Assembly: GCF_028737315.1 (NCBI RefSeq) | Contig: NZ_JAQZAO010000001.1 | Coordinates: 372,001 to 436,000 of the forward strand | Direction: 5' to 3' | Source of the DNA: Actinomycetospora lemnae | GTDB lineage: Bacteria > Actinomycetota > Actinomycetes > Mycobacteriales > Pseudonocardiaceae | Length of the DNA stretch: 64,000 nt | Shown here: positions 52,963 to 60,654 of the stretch, one piece after another | Layout: every line of letters starts with the position of its first letter | Numbering within the stretch: position 1 is the first letter of the stretch | Translations under genes and position numbers: made by a program | The notes under the pieces: model-generated | What the model saw: the letters and a program-made list of their open reading frames with translations, nothing else | What the model was told of the DNA's origin: nothing | Database searches by the model: none

Positions 52963-52968
52963 TAGACT
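52963..52968 (+). promoter_or_regulatory. -10 box of the GvpA-type gene, leaderless type
   Basis: TAGACT lies 6 nt before the GTG at 52975 and matches TANNNT. No ribosome site is seen. Confidence 0.45.
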
Positions 52969-52974
52969 CCCCCG

Positions 52975-53355
52975 GTGACCACCGGTGGCGTCCGTCGATC
53001 CCCGCAGGGCGGGCTGGCGGAGGTCCTCGACCTGATCCTCGACAAGGGCCTGGTCATCGACGCCTTCGTCAAGGTGTCGGTGGTCGGCATCGAGCTGGTC
53101 ACGATCGACGCCCGGATCGTCGTCGCCAGCGTCGACACCTACCTGCGCTTCGCCGAGGCCACCAACCGCCTCGACCTGCACGAGAAGGGCGGCAAGGGCC
53201 TCGCCGAGCTGCCCGGCCACATGACCGAGAAGGTCTACCACGGCGGCGCCAAGGGCATCACGAAAGGCGTCCTCGACGCGGGCCACGAGATGTGGCAGGA
53301 GCTGCGCGAGGAGCGCCGGGAGAAGAAGCGGCGCAAGCGCCGACAGCCCGACTGA
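52975..53355 (+). CDS. Gas vesicle GvpA/GvpJ-type protein, orphan
   Basis: A 126-residue protein. Residues 14-60 match the GvpA core: [20 protein letters not shown], then [21 protein letters not shown] and [11 protein letters not shown]. GvpA packs into the ribs of gas vesicle shells. A basic tail ([14 protein letters not shown]) follows a helix, making it longer than classic GvpA and closer to the GvpJ/M variants. No other gvp gene is in the window, so a gas vesicle is not proven. Confidence 0.82.
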   Translation: MTTGGVRRSPQGGLAEVLDLILDKGLVIDAFVKVSVVGIELVTIDARIVVASVDTYLRFAEATNRLDLHEKGGKGLAELPGHMTEKVYHGGAKGITKGVLDAGHEMWQELREERREKKRRKRRQPD

Positions 53356-53385
53356 CCGCACCGCCCCGCCTGACATGCTGGCGGG

Positions 53386-53676
53386 GTGCAGCCCGATCCC
53401 CCCGCCGACGCCCTGCCCGACACCGACCCCGCCGAGGTCCACCGGCGCTCGGTGGCGCTGATCCAGGGCATGGACGCCGGCGACCTCGACGCCGTCGGCG
53501 CGTTGCTCGGGGAGCTCCGCGGGCCGGAGGAGTTCGCGGCCCAGGTGGTCAGCCTCGCGAGCCTCGCGCGGCTGCTGCTCGACCAGCGCGAGGACACCGC
53601 GCCCGGCGCCGACGAGGCCCGCGCGGCGGTGCTGCACGAGCTCGCCGGCGTCCTCGCCGCCGCCGAGACACCCTGA
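53386..53676 (+). CDS. Small acidic protein of unknown function
   Basis: A 96-residue helical protein from a GTG at 53386. It is acidic, with EVHRRSVALIQGMDAGDLDA and HELAGVLAAAETP segments. Good GC3 coding and spacing of 30 bp from the GvpA-type gene suggest co-transcription. No family is recognised. Confidence 0.55.
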   Translation: MQPDPPADALPDTDPAEVHRRSVALIQGMDAGDLDAVGALLGELRGPEEFAAQVVSLASLARLLLDQREDTAPGADEARAAVLHELAGVLAAAETP

Positions 53677-53732
53677 CGCCCGTCACACCCTCCCACCGCG
53701 TGGCGGCGAGGCCCGTCGGGCACGATCACGGG

Positions 53733-54515
53733 GTGAGTGCCGCGAGGGACGAGCCGACCAGCACGGAGCCGACGGTCACGGAGGACGCCGCGCTGGCCCG
53801 CGAGCTGGCCGACGCGACCGGGGCGCTGCTGCTCGGCCTCCGCGACGACACCGGGCCCGGCCGCGACCGCGAGTACCGCGGCGACGCCGAGGCCCACGAG
53901 TTCCTCGTCGACGCGCTGCGCCGCCACCGCCCCGCGGACGCCGTGCTCTCCGAGGAGGGCACGCAGGACCCGGCGCCGCGCCGCGGGGCGCACCGGCTCT
54001 GGATCGTCGATCCCCTCGACGGCTCCAGCGGCTACGGGCGCGGCGGCGACGAGTGGGGCGTGCACGTCGCGCTGGTGGTCGACGGCGTGCTCGTCGCCGG
54101 CGCGGTGGCCCTGCCCGCGCGCGGCGAGCTGGTCGACTCGGACACGGTCGCCCCGGTGGCCGACACCCCGGTCGACGACCGGCGCGGGCTCACGGTGACG
54201 ATCAGCCGGTCGCGCCCGCCGGTGGAGCTGCGCCGCCTCGCCGCGGTGCTGCCGGTGCGCACGGTGCCGCTCTCGGCGGCGGGGGTGAAGACGCTCGCCG
54301 TCGTCGACGGGACCGTCGACGCCTACCTGCACTCCGGCGGGCAGTACGAGTGGGACAACGCCGCGCCCGCCGCGGTGGCCCAGGGCGCCGGGCTGCGCGT
54401 CACCCGGCTCGACGGCCGGCCGCTGCCGTTCGGGGCCGACGACCCGTACTCCCCCGACCTGCTCATCGCCCGCCCCGCCGTGCACGAGGCGATCCTCGAC
54501 GTCCTGGTCGGCTGA
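53733..54515 (+). CDS. cysQ: Inositol monophosphatase-fold phosphatase, CysQ-like
   Basis: A 260-residue member of the Li+-sensitive phosphatase superfamily. LSEEGTQD is the first metal motif, WIVDPLDGSSGYGRGGDEW the Asp motif, and YEWDNAAPAAVAQGAGL the last Asp motif. The DPLDGSSGYGRG variant and YEWDNAAP fit the CysQ 3'-phosphoadenosine-5'-phosphate phosphatase group more than SuhB. It would recycle PAP in sulfate assimilation and sulfotransfer. Convergent with the glutamine-synthetase-like gene, 6 bp apart. Confidence 0.82.
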   Translation: MSAARDEPTSTEPTVTEDAALARELADATGALLLGLRDDTGPGRDREYRGDAEAHEFLVDALRRHRPADAVLSEEGTQDPAPRRGAHRLWIVDPLDGSSGYGRGGDEWGVHVALVVDGVLVAGAVALPARGELVDSDTVAPVADTPVDDRRGLTVTISRSRPPVELRRLAAVLPVRTVPLSAAGVKTLAVVDGTVDAYLHSGGQYEWDNAAPAAVAQGAGLRVTRLDGRPLPFGADDPYSPDLLIARPAVHEAILDVLVG

Positions 54516-54521
54516 GAAGCC

Positions 54522-55877
54522 TCAGTAGCGCCAGCGCCAGGCCGCGAGGACGTCGTCGATCTCGCGCTCGGCGGCCCAGGCGGCGTCGGCACGGCGGACC
54601 GCCAGGAACGCGCCGAGGCGCTCGGGACCGAGGGCGCCGGTGATCCGATCGTTCGCGAGCAGCGCCGCCTCCTGCGCCGAGGCCGTGGTCGGCAGGGGCA
54701 CGACGCCCGCCGCGGCGCGCTCGTCCTCGGTCCAGGTCCCGGGGTCCGAGTCGAAGGGCGCGGGCGGCGTGAGGCCCTCCTCGACGCCGGCGACCCCGGC
54801 CGTGAGCAGGGCGGTCAGCGCGAGGTAGGGGTTCGCCGAGGCGTCGGAGACCTTGAGCTCGACGTTCCCGTGGTCGGCGCCCAGCAGGGACGAGCCGGCG
54901 ACGTAGCGCACCGGCGCCTCGCGGTTCTCGACGCCCCAGAAGCCGTACGCGCCGGCGAAGAAGCCGGGCCGCAGCCGCGCCATCGATCCGATCGAGGGCG
55001 CGGTGACCGCGGCGACCGCGGGCAGGTCCCGCAGCAGCCCGGCGATGTAGGCCGCGCCGGCCGGGTCGGTCGGGCCGTCGACGCCGCCGGCGAGCAGGTT
55101 GCGCCCGTCGCGCCACAGCGAGGTGTGGGCGTGCCAGCCGTTGCCCGCCATCTGCGTCGAGGGCAGCGGCGCGAAGCTGACCCGCAGGCCGTGGCGGGCC
55201 GCGGCGGCGAGCACGGTCTGGCGCGCCAGCAGCTGCTCGTCCGCGGCGCGCACCGGGTCGGTGGCGCCGAGAGAGAGCTCCACCTGCGCCGGGCCGTACT
55301 CGGCGTGCAGCTGGCCGATCCGCAGCCCGTTGGCCTCCGCGTCGCGCAGGACGTCGGTGACGAAGCCGTCGATCTCGAGCAGCGCGTGGGGGCTGTACGC
55401 CGGGCCGCGGTAGGACGGCACGACCGCCCCGTCCGGGCTCGGCACCGAGACCGCGAACTCCATCTCGTAGCCCACCAGCGCCGAGAACCCGCGGGCGGCG
55501 AGGGCGTCGACCGTGGCCACCAGCGCCGAGCGCTGGTCCCACGGCCACGGCGAGCCGTCCACGGTGACCTGCGTGCCCGGCGCCCACGCGAGCCCCGGCT
55601 GGCCGGCGAGCGGGGTGAGCCGGTCGAGGTCGGGCACCAGGCGCACGTCGCCCGAGGGCGTCTCCCGCCCCGGCGCGCCGTACTGGATGCCGTCGTTGGT
55701 GTCGAAGATCGCGAAGACGGTGCTGACGCCGATCCCCGTCTCGGCCACCTGCGGCAGCGTCGCCACCGGGACGGTGCGCGACCGCGGGATGCCGTTGTTG
55801 TCCGCCCAGACGACCGTGACGCCGTGGACACCCCGGCCGCGCAGCTCCTCGACGAGCTCCTCCCTCGCGTCGCCCAC
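54522..55877 (-). CDS. Glutamine-synthetase-like gamma-glutamyl ligase
   Basis: A 451-residue GS-fold protein. The beta-grasp N-terminal domain is followed by VGYEMEFAVS (metal Glu), HAEYGPAQVELSL (two metal Glu), GNGWHAHTSLW (metal His) and FWGVENREAPVRY near the ATP/Arg site. The Tyr adenylylation motif of GlnA1 (NLYDLP) is absent. Such proteins often act as gamma-glutamylpolyamine or -ethanolamine ligases rather than in primary ammonia assimilation; the substrate is not known. The GTG at 55877 follows GGGAGGA and was preferred to the GTG at 55913. Confidence 0.85.
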   Translation of the reverse strand: MGDAREELVEELRGRGVHGVTVVWADNNGIPRSRTVPVATLPQVAETGIGVSTVFAIFDTNDGIQYGAPGRETPSGDVRLVPDLDRLTPLAGQPGLAWAPGTQVTVDGSPWPWDQRSALVATVDALAARGFSALVGYEMEFAVSVPSPDGAVVPSYRGPAYSPHALLEIDGFVTDVLRDAEANGLRIGQLHAEYGPAQVELSLGATDPVRAADEQLLARQTVLAAAARHGLRVSFAPLPSTQMAGNGWHAHTSLWRDGRNLLAGGVDGPTDPAGAAYIAGLLRDLPAVAAVTAPSIGSMARLRPGFFAGAYGFWGVENREAPVRYVAGSSLLGADHGNVELKVSDASANPYLALTALLTAGVAGVEEGLTPPAPFDSDPGTWTEDERAAAGVVPLPTTASAQEAALLANDRITGALGPERLGAFLAVRRADAAWAAEREIDDVLAAWRWRY

Positions 55878-55913
55878 CGTGTCCTCCCGTCGCCCGCCCG
55901 CGTGGTGTCGCAC

Positions 55914-55919
55914 AGGCTA
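55914..55919 (-). promoter_or_regulatory. Candidate -10 box of the glutamine-synthetase-like gene
   Basis: TAGCCT on the minus strand lies about 36 bp before the GTG at 55877, leaving room for the GGGAGGA ribosome site. The remaining 55920-56216 stretch between the divergent genes holds nothing else I can support. Confidence 0.4.
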
Positions 55920-56216
55920 GTGGGCGACCCCGACACCGACGCTGCGCTCACGCCGACCCGTCGGGGTGGTCCGCCCCGGGCCGGCATCCTCCGGACCACT
56001 CGTCTCCCGAGATCGACTCCCGATCGGGTGGTCGCGCTCCGTACCCCGGAACGGGCGGTCCCTCACCGACGATGAGCGGTTCGTGACGGACGACAAAGCG
56101 GCGCGTGAACACGAGCGGTCGCGGGCCGCGTCTGCCACAGTGGAGGGGCGACGGTCGCACGACCGGAGCTCGCGGGCCCGGACACTCGTCCAGGGCCTCG
56201 ACGGAGGGAGATGACG

Positions 56217-56405
56217 ATGCCCGGCACCCTGACCCGGCCAGAACTCACCGCCTCGGACCGCTGCGATCGCTGCGGTGCAGCGGCGAAGGTTCGCGCCGTA
56301 CTGCCCTCCGGTGGAGAACTCCTCTTCTGCGGGCACCACGCCCGGGCCCACGAGGCCAAGCTGAAGGAGCTGTCGGTGGACGTGCAGACCGGTGAGAGCG
56401 CATGA
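56217..56405 (+). CDS. DUF7455 zinc-ribbon-like protein
   Basis: A 62-residue protein. SDRCDRCGAAAKVRAVLPSG gives a CxxC pair, and LLFCGHHARAHEAKL gives a Cys/His pair, together a likely zinc site. It belongs to a short family widespread in actinobacteria, often near sigma factor and helicase genes. The ATG at 56217 has GGAGGG 8 nt upstream; an ATG at 56211 is only 2 nt from it and less likely. Confidence 0.8.
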   Translation: MPGTLTRPELTASDRCDRCGAAAKVRAVLPSGGELLFCGHHARAHEAKLKELSVDVQTGESA

Positions 56406-56459
56406 CGGCCGCCTGACCAGCAGAGACCTCAGCAGCACGGACAATTCGAGATCGAGACC

Positions 56460-56496
56460 ACGACGGGCGAGGACCACTGGGGTCCTCGCCCGTCGT
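56460..56496 (+). terminator. Strong terminator after the DUF7455 gene
   Basis: ACGACGGGCGAGGACC (56460-56475) pairs perfectly with GGTCCTCGCCCGTCGT (56481-56496), a 16-bp stem with a 5-nt loop, 55 bp after the stop. Confidence 0.8.
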
Positions 56497-56518
56497 CGTG
56501 TCCGGGGTCGACCGCGAC

Positions 56519-56680
56519 GATCACCCGTGATCAGCGGCGCCCCGGGGACGCGACCCGGCCGTCCCGCACCCGGTGATCTCCCGTGATCGTCCCCGGCGGG
56601 CCGGCGCCGAGCCGTGGCTGCGCTCCCGGGCCGATCGCTGCGCCCCGTCGGCCCGGCCCGCGCGGCCTGCGCGATCACCC
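56519..56680. repeat. Cluster of GATCACC / GGTGATC motifs
   Basis: The 312 bp between the terminator and the convergent helicase hold no gene. GATCAC-CC-GTGATC (56519-56532) is a perfect palindrome, GGTGATC-TCCC-GTGATCG lies at 56572-56589, and GATCACCC at 56673-56680. A further near-palindrome, GTGTGATGTGCACCACAC, lies at about 56759-56776. The purpose is unknown. Confidence 0.4.
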
Positions 56681-56808
56681 GCGGTGGTGACGCTCCGGTG
56701 AACGACGTGACGCGCCGGTGTCGGACGGCGACGACCGCGACACAGGCCCGTCGCCACGGTGTGTGATGTGCACCACACGTCACCGACCGACCACGCAGTG
56801 TCGGTGGA

Positions 56809-58590
56809 TCACCGCCAGGAGCGCAGCGTCGCGATCCGCTCCTCGATCTGCTCGATCGTCGCCATCGGCGTGGCCGGGCCGCCGCAGTGCTTGCGGAGGT
56901 CCCCGTGGATCTGCCCGTGGGGCTTGTTCGTGCGGTGGTGGTGGGCCGCGACGAGCGCGTTGAGCTCGCGGCGGAGGTCCTTGAGCCGCTCGGCCACCCC
57001 GACGTCGCGGCGGAACTCGCGCGTGGGCGACGGCGCCGCCGGCTCGGCCGTCGTCACCGACGCGGCGGGCGCGCGGGCCTCCTCGCGGTCGAGCTGCTCA
57101 CTCTGGCGGCGGCGCAGCAGCGCGCGCACCTGATCGGGCTCGAGGAGCCCGGGCAGCCCGAGGTAGTCCTGCTCCTCGTCGGTGCCCGCGCCGGCGGCCG
57201 TGCCGAACGAGGAGCCGTCGTAGATGAGCTGGTCGAGCTCGGCCTCCGCGGACAACGCCTCGAACGCCTTCTCCTGCTCGCCCGGCTCGTCCTCGGTGCG
57301 GTTGGCCTGCTCGACCAGCTCGTCGTCCCACCCCTCCTTCGGGCGGTGCGGCTCGCCGAGGACGTGGTCGCGCTGCACCTCGAGCTCGCTGGCCAGGGTC
57401 AGCAGCGACGGCACGCTGGGCAGGAAGACGCTGGCCGTCTCGCCCGGCCGGCGCGACCGGACGAAGCGCCCGACGGCCTGGGCGAAGAACAGCGGCGTGG
57501 ACGCGCTGGTGGCGTACACGCCGACGGCGAGGCGGGGGACGTCGACGCCCTCGGAGACCATGCGCACCGCCACGAGCCAGCGGTCGTTCGAGCGGGAGAA
57601 CTCGGCGATGCGCCCGGACGCCTTGGGGTCGTCGGAGAGCACGACGACGGGCTCCTCGCCGCCGATGCGGCGCAGCAGCGTGGCGTAGGCCTTCGCGGTG
57701 GTGTGGTCGGTCGCGATGACGAGCCCGCCCGCGTCGGGGACCCCGCCCGCGCGCAGCTGCGTGAGCCGGGTGTCCGCGGCCTGCAGCACCGCGGGCATCC
57801 ACTCGCCCTTGGGGTCGAGCGCGGTCTTCCAGGCCCGCGAGTTCTGCTCGGCGGTCAGCGGCTCGCCGAGGCGGGCGGTCATCTCCTCGCCGGCGCTGGT
57901 CCGCCAGCTCGCCTGGCCCGAGTAGGCCAGGAACACCACGGGGCGCACGACCCCGTCGGCCAGCGCGTCCGCGTAGCCGTAGGAGTGGTCGGCCCGCGAG
58001 CGCAGCACGCCGGCGGCGTCGGGCTCGTAGGTGATGAACGGGATCGGGCTGTCGTCGGACCGGAACGGGGTCCCGGTCAGCGCCAGGCGCCGCGTCGCGC
58101 CGGCGAAGGCCTCGCGCGTCGCCTCGCCCCACGACTTGGCGTCGCCGGCGTGGTGGATCTCGTCGAAGATCACCAGGGTGCGGCGGCCCTCGGTGCGGTT
58201 CATGTGCAGCACCGGGTGCGCGGCCACCTGGGCGTAGGTGACGGCGACGCCGCGGAAGTCGGTGGACGTGCGGCCCACGGCGTTCGAGAACTCCGGGTCG
58301 ATCGCCACGCCCGCGGCCCGGGCGGCCTCGGCCCACTGGTGCTTGAGGTGCTCGGTGGGGCAGACGATCGTCACCGTGTCGACGGTGCGGTCGCCCAGCA
58401 GCTCCCCGGCCACGCGCAGCGCGAAGGTCGTCTTGCCGGCGCCGGGCGTCGCGACGGCCAGGAAGTCGCGGGGACGCTCGCTGAGGTAACGGGTGAGCGC
58501 GCGTCGCTGCCACTGGCGCAGCGGACGGGCTCCCGAGGGATCGGTGCTGGTGGGGCTACCGGTCGCACTGGTCGTCGTACGGCTGGTCAA
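56809..58590 (-). CDS. SF2 DEAD/DEAH-box helicase
   Basis: A 593-residue helicase. The Q-like LRQWQRRAL, Walker A VATPGAGKTTFAL (46-58), DEIHH box II, LTGTPFRSD motif III and the helicase C domain with AVRMVSEGVDVPRLAVGVY and QAVGRFVRSRRPGE are all present. A C-terminal part is charged. The start is a TTG at 58590 with GGAGGG upstream; no ATG or GTG lies before the conserved region. This type is restricted to actinobacteria and resembles the UvsW/XPB-like group. The substrate, DNA or RNA, is not known. Confidence 0.92.
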   Translation of the reverse strand: MTSRTTTSATGSPTSTDPSGARPLRQWQRRALTRYLSERPRDFLAVATPGAGKTTFALRVAGELLGDRTVDTVTIVCPTEHLKHQWAEAARAAGVAIDPEFSNAVGRTSTDFRGVAVTYAQVAAHPVLHMNRTEGRRTLVIFDEIHHAGDAKSWGEATREAFAGATRRLALTGTPFRSDDSPIPFITYEPDAAGVLRSRADHSYGYADALADGVVRPVVFLAYSGQASWRTSAGEEMTARLGEPLTAEQNSRAWKTALDPKGEWMPAVLQAADTRLTQLRAGGVPDAGGLVIATDHTTAKAYATLLRRIGGEEPVVVLSDDPKASGRIAEFSRSNDRWLVAVRMVSEGVDVPRLAVGVYATSASTPLFFAQAVGRFVRSRRPGETASVFLPSVPSLLTLASELEVQRDHVLGEPHRPKEGWDDELVEQANRTEDEPGEQEKAFEALSAEAELDQLIYDGSSFGTAAGAGTDEEQDYLGLPGLLEPDQVRALLRRRQSEQLDREEARAPAASVTTAEPAAPSPTREFRRDVGVAERLKDLRRELNALVAAHHHRTNKPHGQIHGDLRKHCGGPATPMATIEQIEERIATLRSWR

Positions 58591-58634
58591 CGGCCCTCCG
58601 GGGCGGACGTCGGACGAGGGGCGGGCCCGGGGGC

Positions 58635-58886
58635 CTACTCGCCGTCGTCACCACCGCGGGGCATCTTGTTGAAGATCTCCTTGCACGCCGGGCAGACCGG
58701 CGAGCCGGGCTTCGGGGAGCGCGTGACCGGGAAGGTCTCGCCGCACAGCGCCACCACCATCGACCCCGTGACGGCCGATTCGGCGACCTTGTTCTTGCGC
58801 ACGTAGTGGAACATCTTCGGGTCGTCGTCGCCCGTGCGGTCGGTCCCCTGCGGGCGGGTGTCGGGAAGCACGGTCGTCTGGCTCAT
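58635..58886 (-). CDS. DUF3039 family protein
   Basis: An 83-residue protein. KMFHYVRKNKVAESAVTG and ALCGETFPV, then PVCPACKEIF give a His/Cys set that probably binds zinc. It is a short actinobacterial family usually next to this helicase, as here (44 bp upstream on the same strand), which suggests a shared role. The ATG at 58886 is used. Confidence 0.9.
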   Translation of the reverse strand: MSQTTVLPDTRPQGTDRTGDDDPKMFHYVRKNKVAESAVTGSMVVALCGETFPVTRSPKPGSPVCPACKEIFNKMPRGGDDGE

Positions 58887-59055
58887 GGCTCCATGATGCC
58901 CCACCGGCCTCCGCCGCCGTGCGCTCGTGCGGGCATGTGCGTGCCGTATCGGGCGGCACCGCGCCCACCCTGCGGATTCCCCGGAACGGCACCCACGCCG
59001 TCGGTCGGGCTGTCACGGTGAGCACGCCCCGGTCCACCGACGGTGAGGAGCCCCC

Positions 59056-60615
59056 GTGGCCCACCCGGCCGTGCCCCGCCCGCCGCGCGTTCCCGGGCGC
59101 GTTCCTCGGCGCGCCGACGCCGGTGGCGTGACGGTGCCCCCGGAGGAGCTCCCCGGCGATCCGGGGTCGCTCCTGCGCGACGCGCTCGCCGTCGTCGGCG
59201 CACACCGCGCGCGGCTGGCGCGCCTGGGCCTGCACCTCGTCGTCGCCGCGCTTCCGCTGCTGGCGATCTCGGCGCACGTCTTCGGCATCGCGCCCATGAA
59301 CGTCACCGGCGGGCTGCTCGTGGTGCCGCTGACGCTGGTCGTCCTCGTGCTCGGCGTGTTCGCGCCCGTCGGCGAGGACCGGATCGTGCTCGTGGGCGCG
59401 GTGTGGGGCGTGGTCGCCACGCTGGTCTACGACGCCGTCCGCCTCGACACCGTCTACCTGCTCGGCTGGTGGGGCGACTTCATCCCGACCGTCGGCACCT
59501 GGATCCTCGGCGACACGGGCGGCGCCACGGCCACCGGAGCGGTCGTCGGGTATCTCTGGCGCTACGTCGGCGACGGCGGGGGCATCGGCGTGACGTTCTT
59601 CCTGCTCGTCGCCGCCACCGGGCTGCGGCGCTGGGGCGAACGCGCGACGGTGGCCGCGGCCGTCGCGTTCGCGGTGTTCCCGGTGTGGACGGGGCTGGTC
59701 GCCACGGTCGCGATCGCGCCGCGGGGCGAGCGCCTGATGTTCCCGCTGACGCCCGCCACCGTGGCCCTGTCCCTGCTCGGGCACCTCGTGTTCGGGCTGG
59801 TCCTGGGGCTCGGGTGCGCGCGCTGCCGCGGGCTCGAGGAGCGCTGGCCCTGGCCCGCGCTGCTCGACCGGCCGTGGTCCCGGTCGGCGGGTCCGGTCCG
59901 GGTCCGTCCCGGAGACGACGGCTGGGGCCCGGCGGACCTCGTCGAACCGCGGCCGCCACGGCTCTCCCTGCTCGGCCGGGCGCCGGCGCGACCCGCGATA
60001 CCCGAGGCGCCCGGCGAGGTCACCGAGATCGTCGTCGAGCGCCCCCTCCCCCGGTCCGGGCGGGCGGCCGGGGCGCGGCGCGCCCGCGGGACGGCCGGCC
60101 CGGCGTCGGGTCCGCTGCCGGTCAGCCGGCTCGACGCCGCCCCGGCCGCGGCGTGGGCCGAGGCGTGGCAGCGGTCGGCGGTGGGGCCGCCGCTGGGTCC
60201 GCGGCCGCAACCATCGGTGGGGCCCGCGTCCGGGCCGGTGCCCGTCGGACCGCGGCCGCCCCTCTCGGCGCCCCCCGGGCCGCCGTCGGGGTCCGCGCCG
60301 GTCGGCGCGGCGCCGGGGTCGGTGCCGGTGGACCCGCCGTCGGGCTCGGTGCCACGACGTCGCGACCCGGCCTCCGGGCCGGTGCAGGTGCTGGGGACGC
60401 CGTCGGCGCCCGTGCCCCTGTGGGGCGCCGGCGGTCCGCGCGCCCCCCGGAGCCCCGTCGAGGCGTCCCCGAGGTCCGCGTTGGCCGACCGCCGCGCCGA
60501 GGCCTGGGGACTCGCGGTCCCACCCGGCCACGCCGACCCGTGGCTCGGCGCCCCCCGCGAGGCGGCGGGGACGAGTTCCGCGAAACCGCACCCGACGTCG
60601 TCGACGCGTCGCTAG
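59056..60615 (+). CDS. Membrane protein with long Pro-rich cytoplasmic tail
   Basis: A 519-residue protein. About six hydrophobic helices occupy residues 57-265, including LHLVVAALPLLAISAHVFGI, VLVGAVWGVVATLVY and LSLLGHLVFGLVLGLGC. The second half (about 270-519) is a disordered tail rich in Pro, Gly, Ser and Arg with many PVP and SGPV repeats. I do not recognise a family. It lies 39 bp upstream of the DUF1996 gene, so the two may work together at the cell envelope. Confidence 0.7.
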   Translation: MAHPAVPRPPRVPGRVPRRADAGGVTVPPEELPGDPGSLLRDALAVVGAHRARLARLGLHLVVAALPLLAISAHVFGIAPMNVTGGLLVVPLTLVVLVLGVFAPVGEDRIVLVGAVWGVVATLVYDAVRLDTVYLLGWWGDFIPTVGTWILGDTGGATATGAVVGYLWRYVGDGGGIGVTFFLLVAATGLRRWGERATVAAAVAFAVFPVWTGLVATVAIAPRGERLMFPLTPATVALSLLGHLVFGLVLGLGCARCRGLEERWPWPALLDRPWSRSAGPVRVRPGDDGWGPADLVEPRPPRLSLLGRAPARPAIPEAPGEVTEIVVERPLPRSGRAAGARRARGTAGPASGPLPVSRLDAAPAAAWAEAWQRSAVGPPLGPRPQPSVGPASGPVPVGPRPPLSAPPGPPSGSAPVGAAPGSVPVDPPSGSVPRRRDPASGPVQVLGTPSAPVPLWGAGGPRAPRSPVEASPRSALADRRAEAWGLAVPPGHADPWLGAPREAAGTSSAKPHPTSSTRR

Positions 60616-60654
60616 CGTCCGCGACGCGGAGTCAGCACCAGGGAGCGGAGGGCG

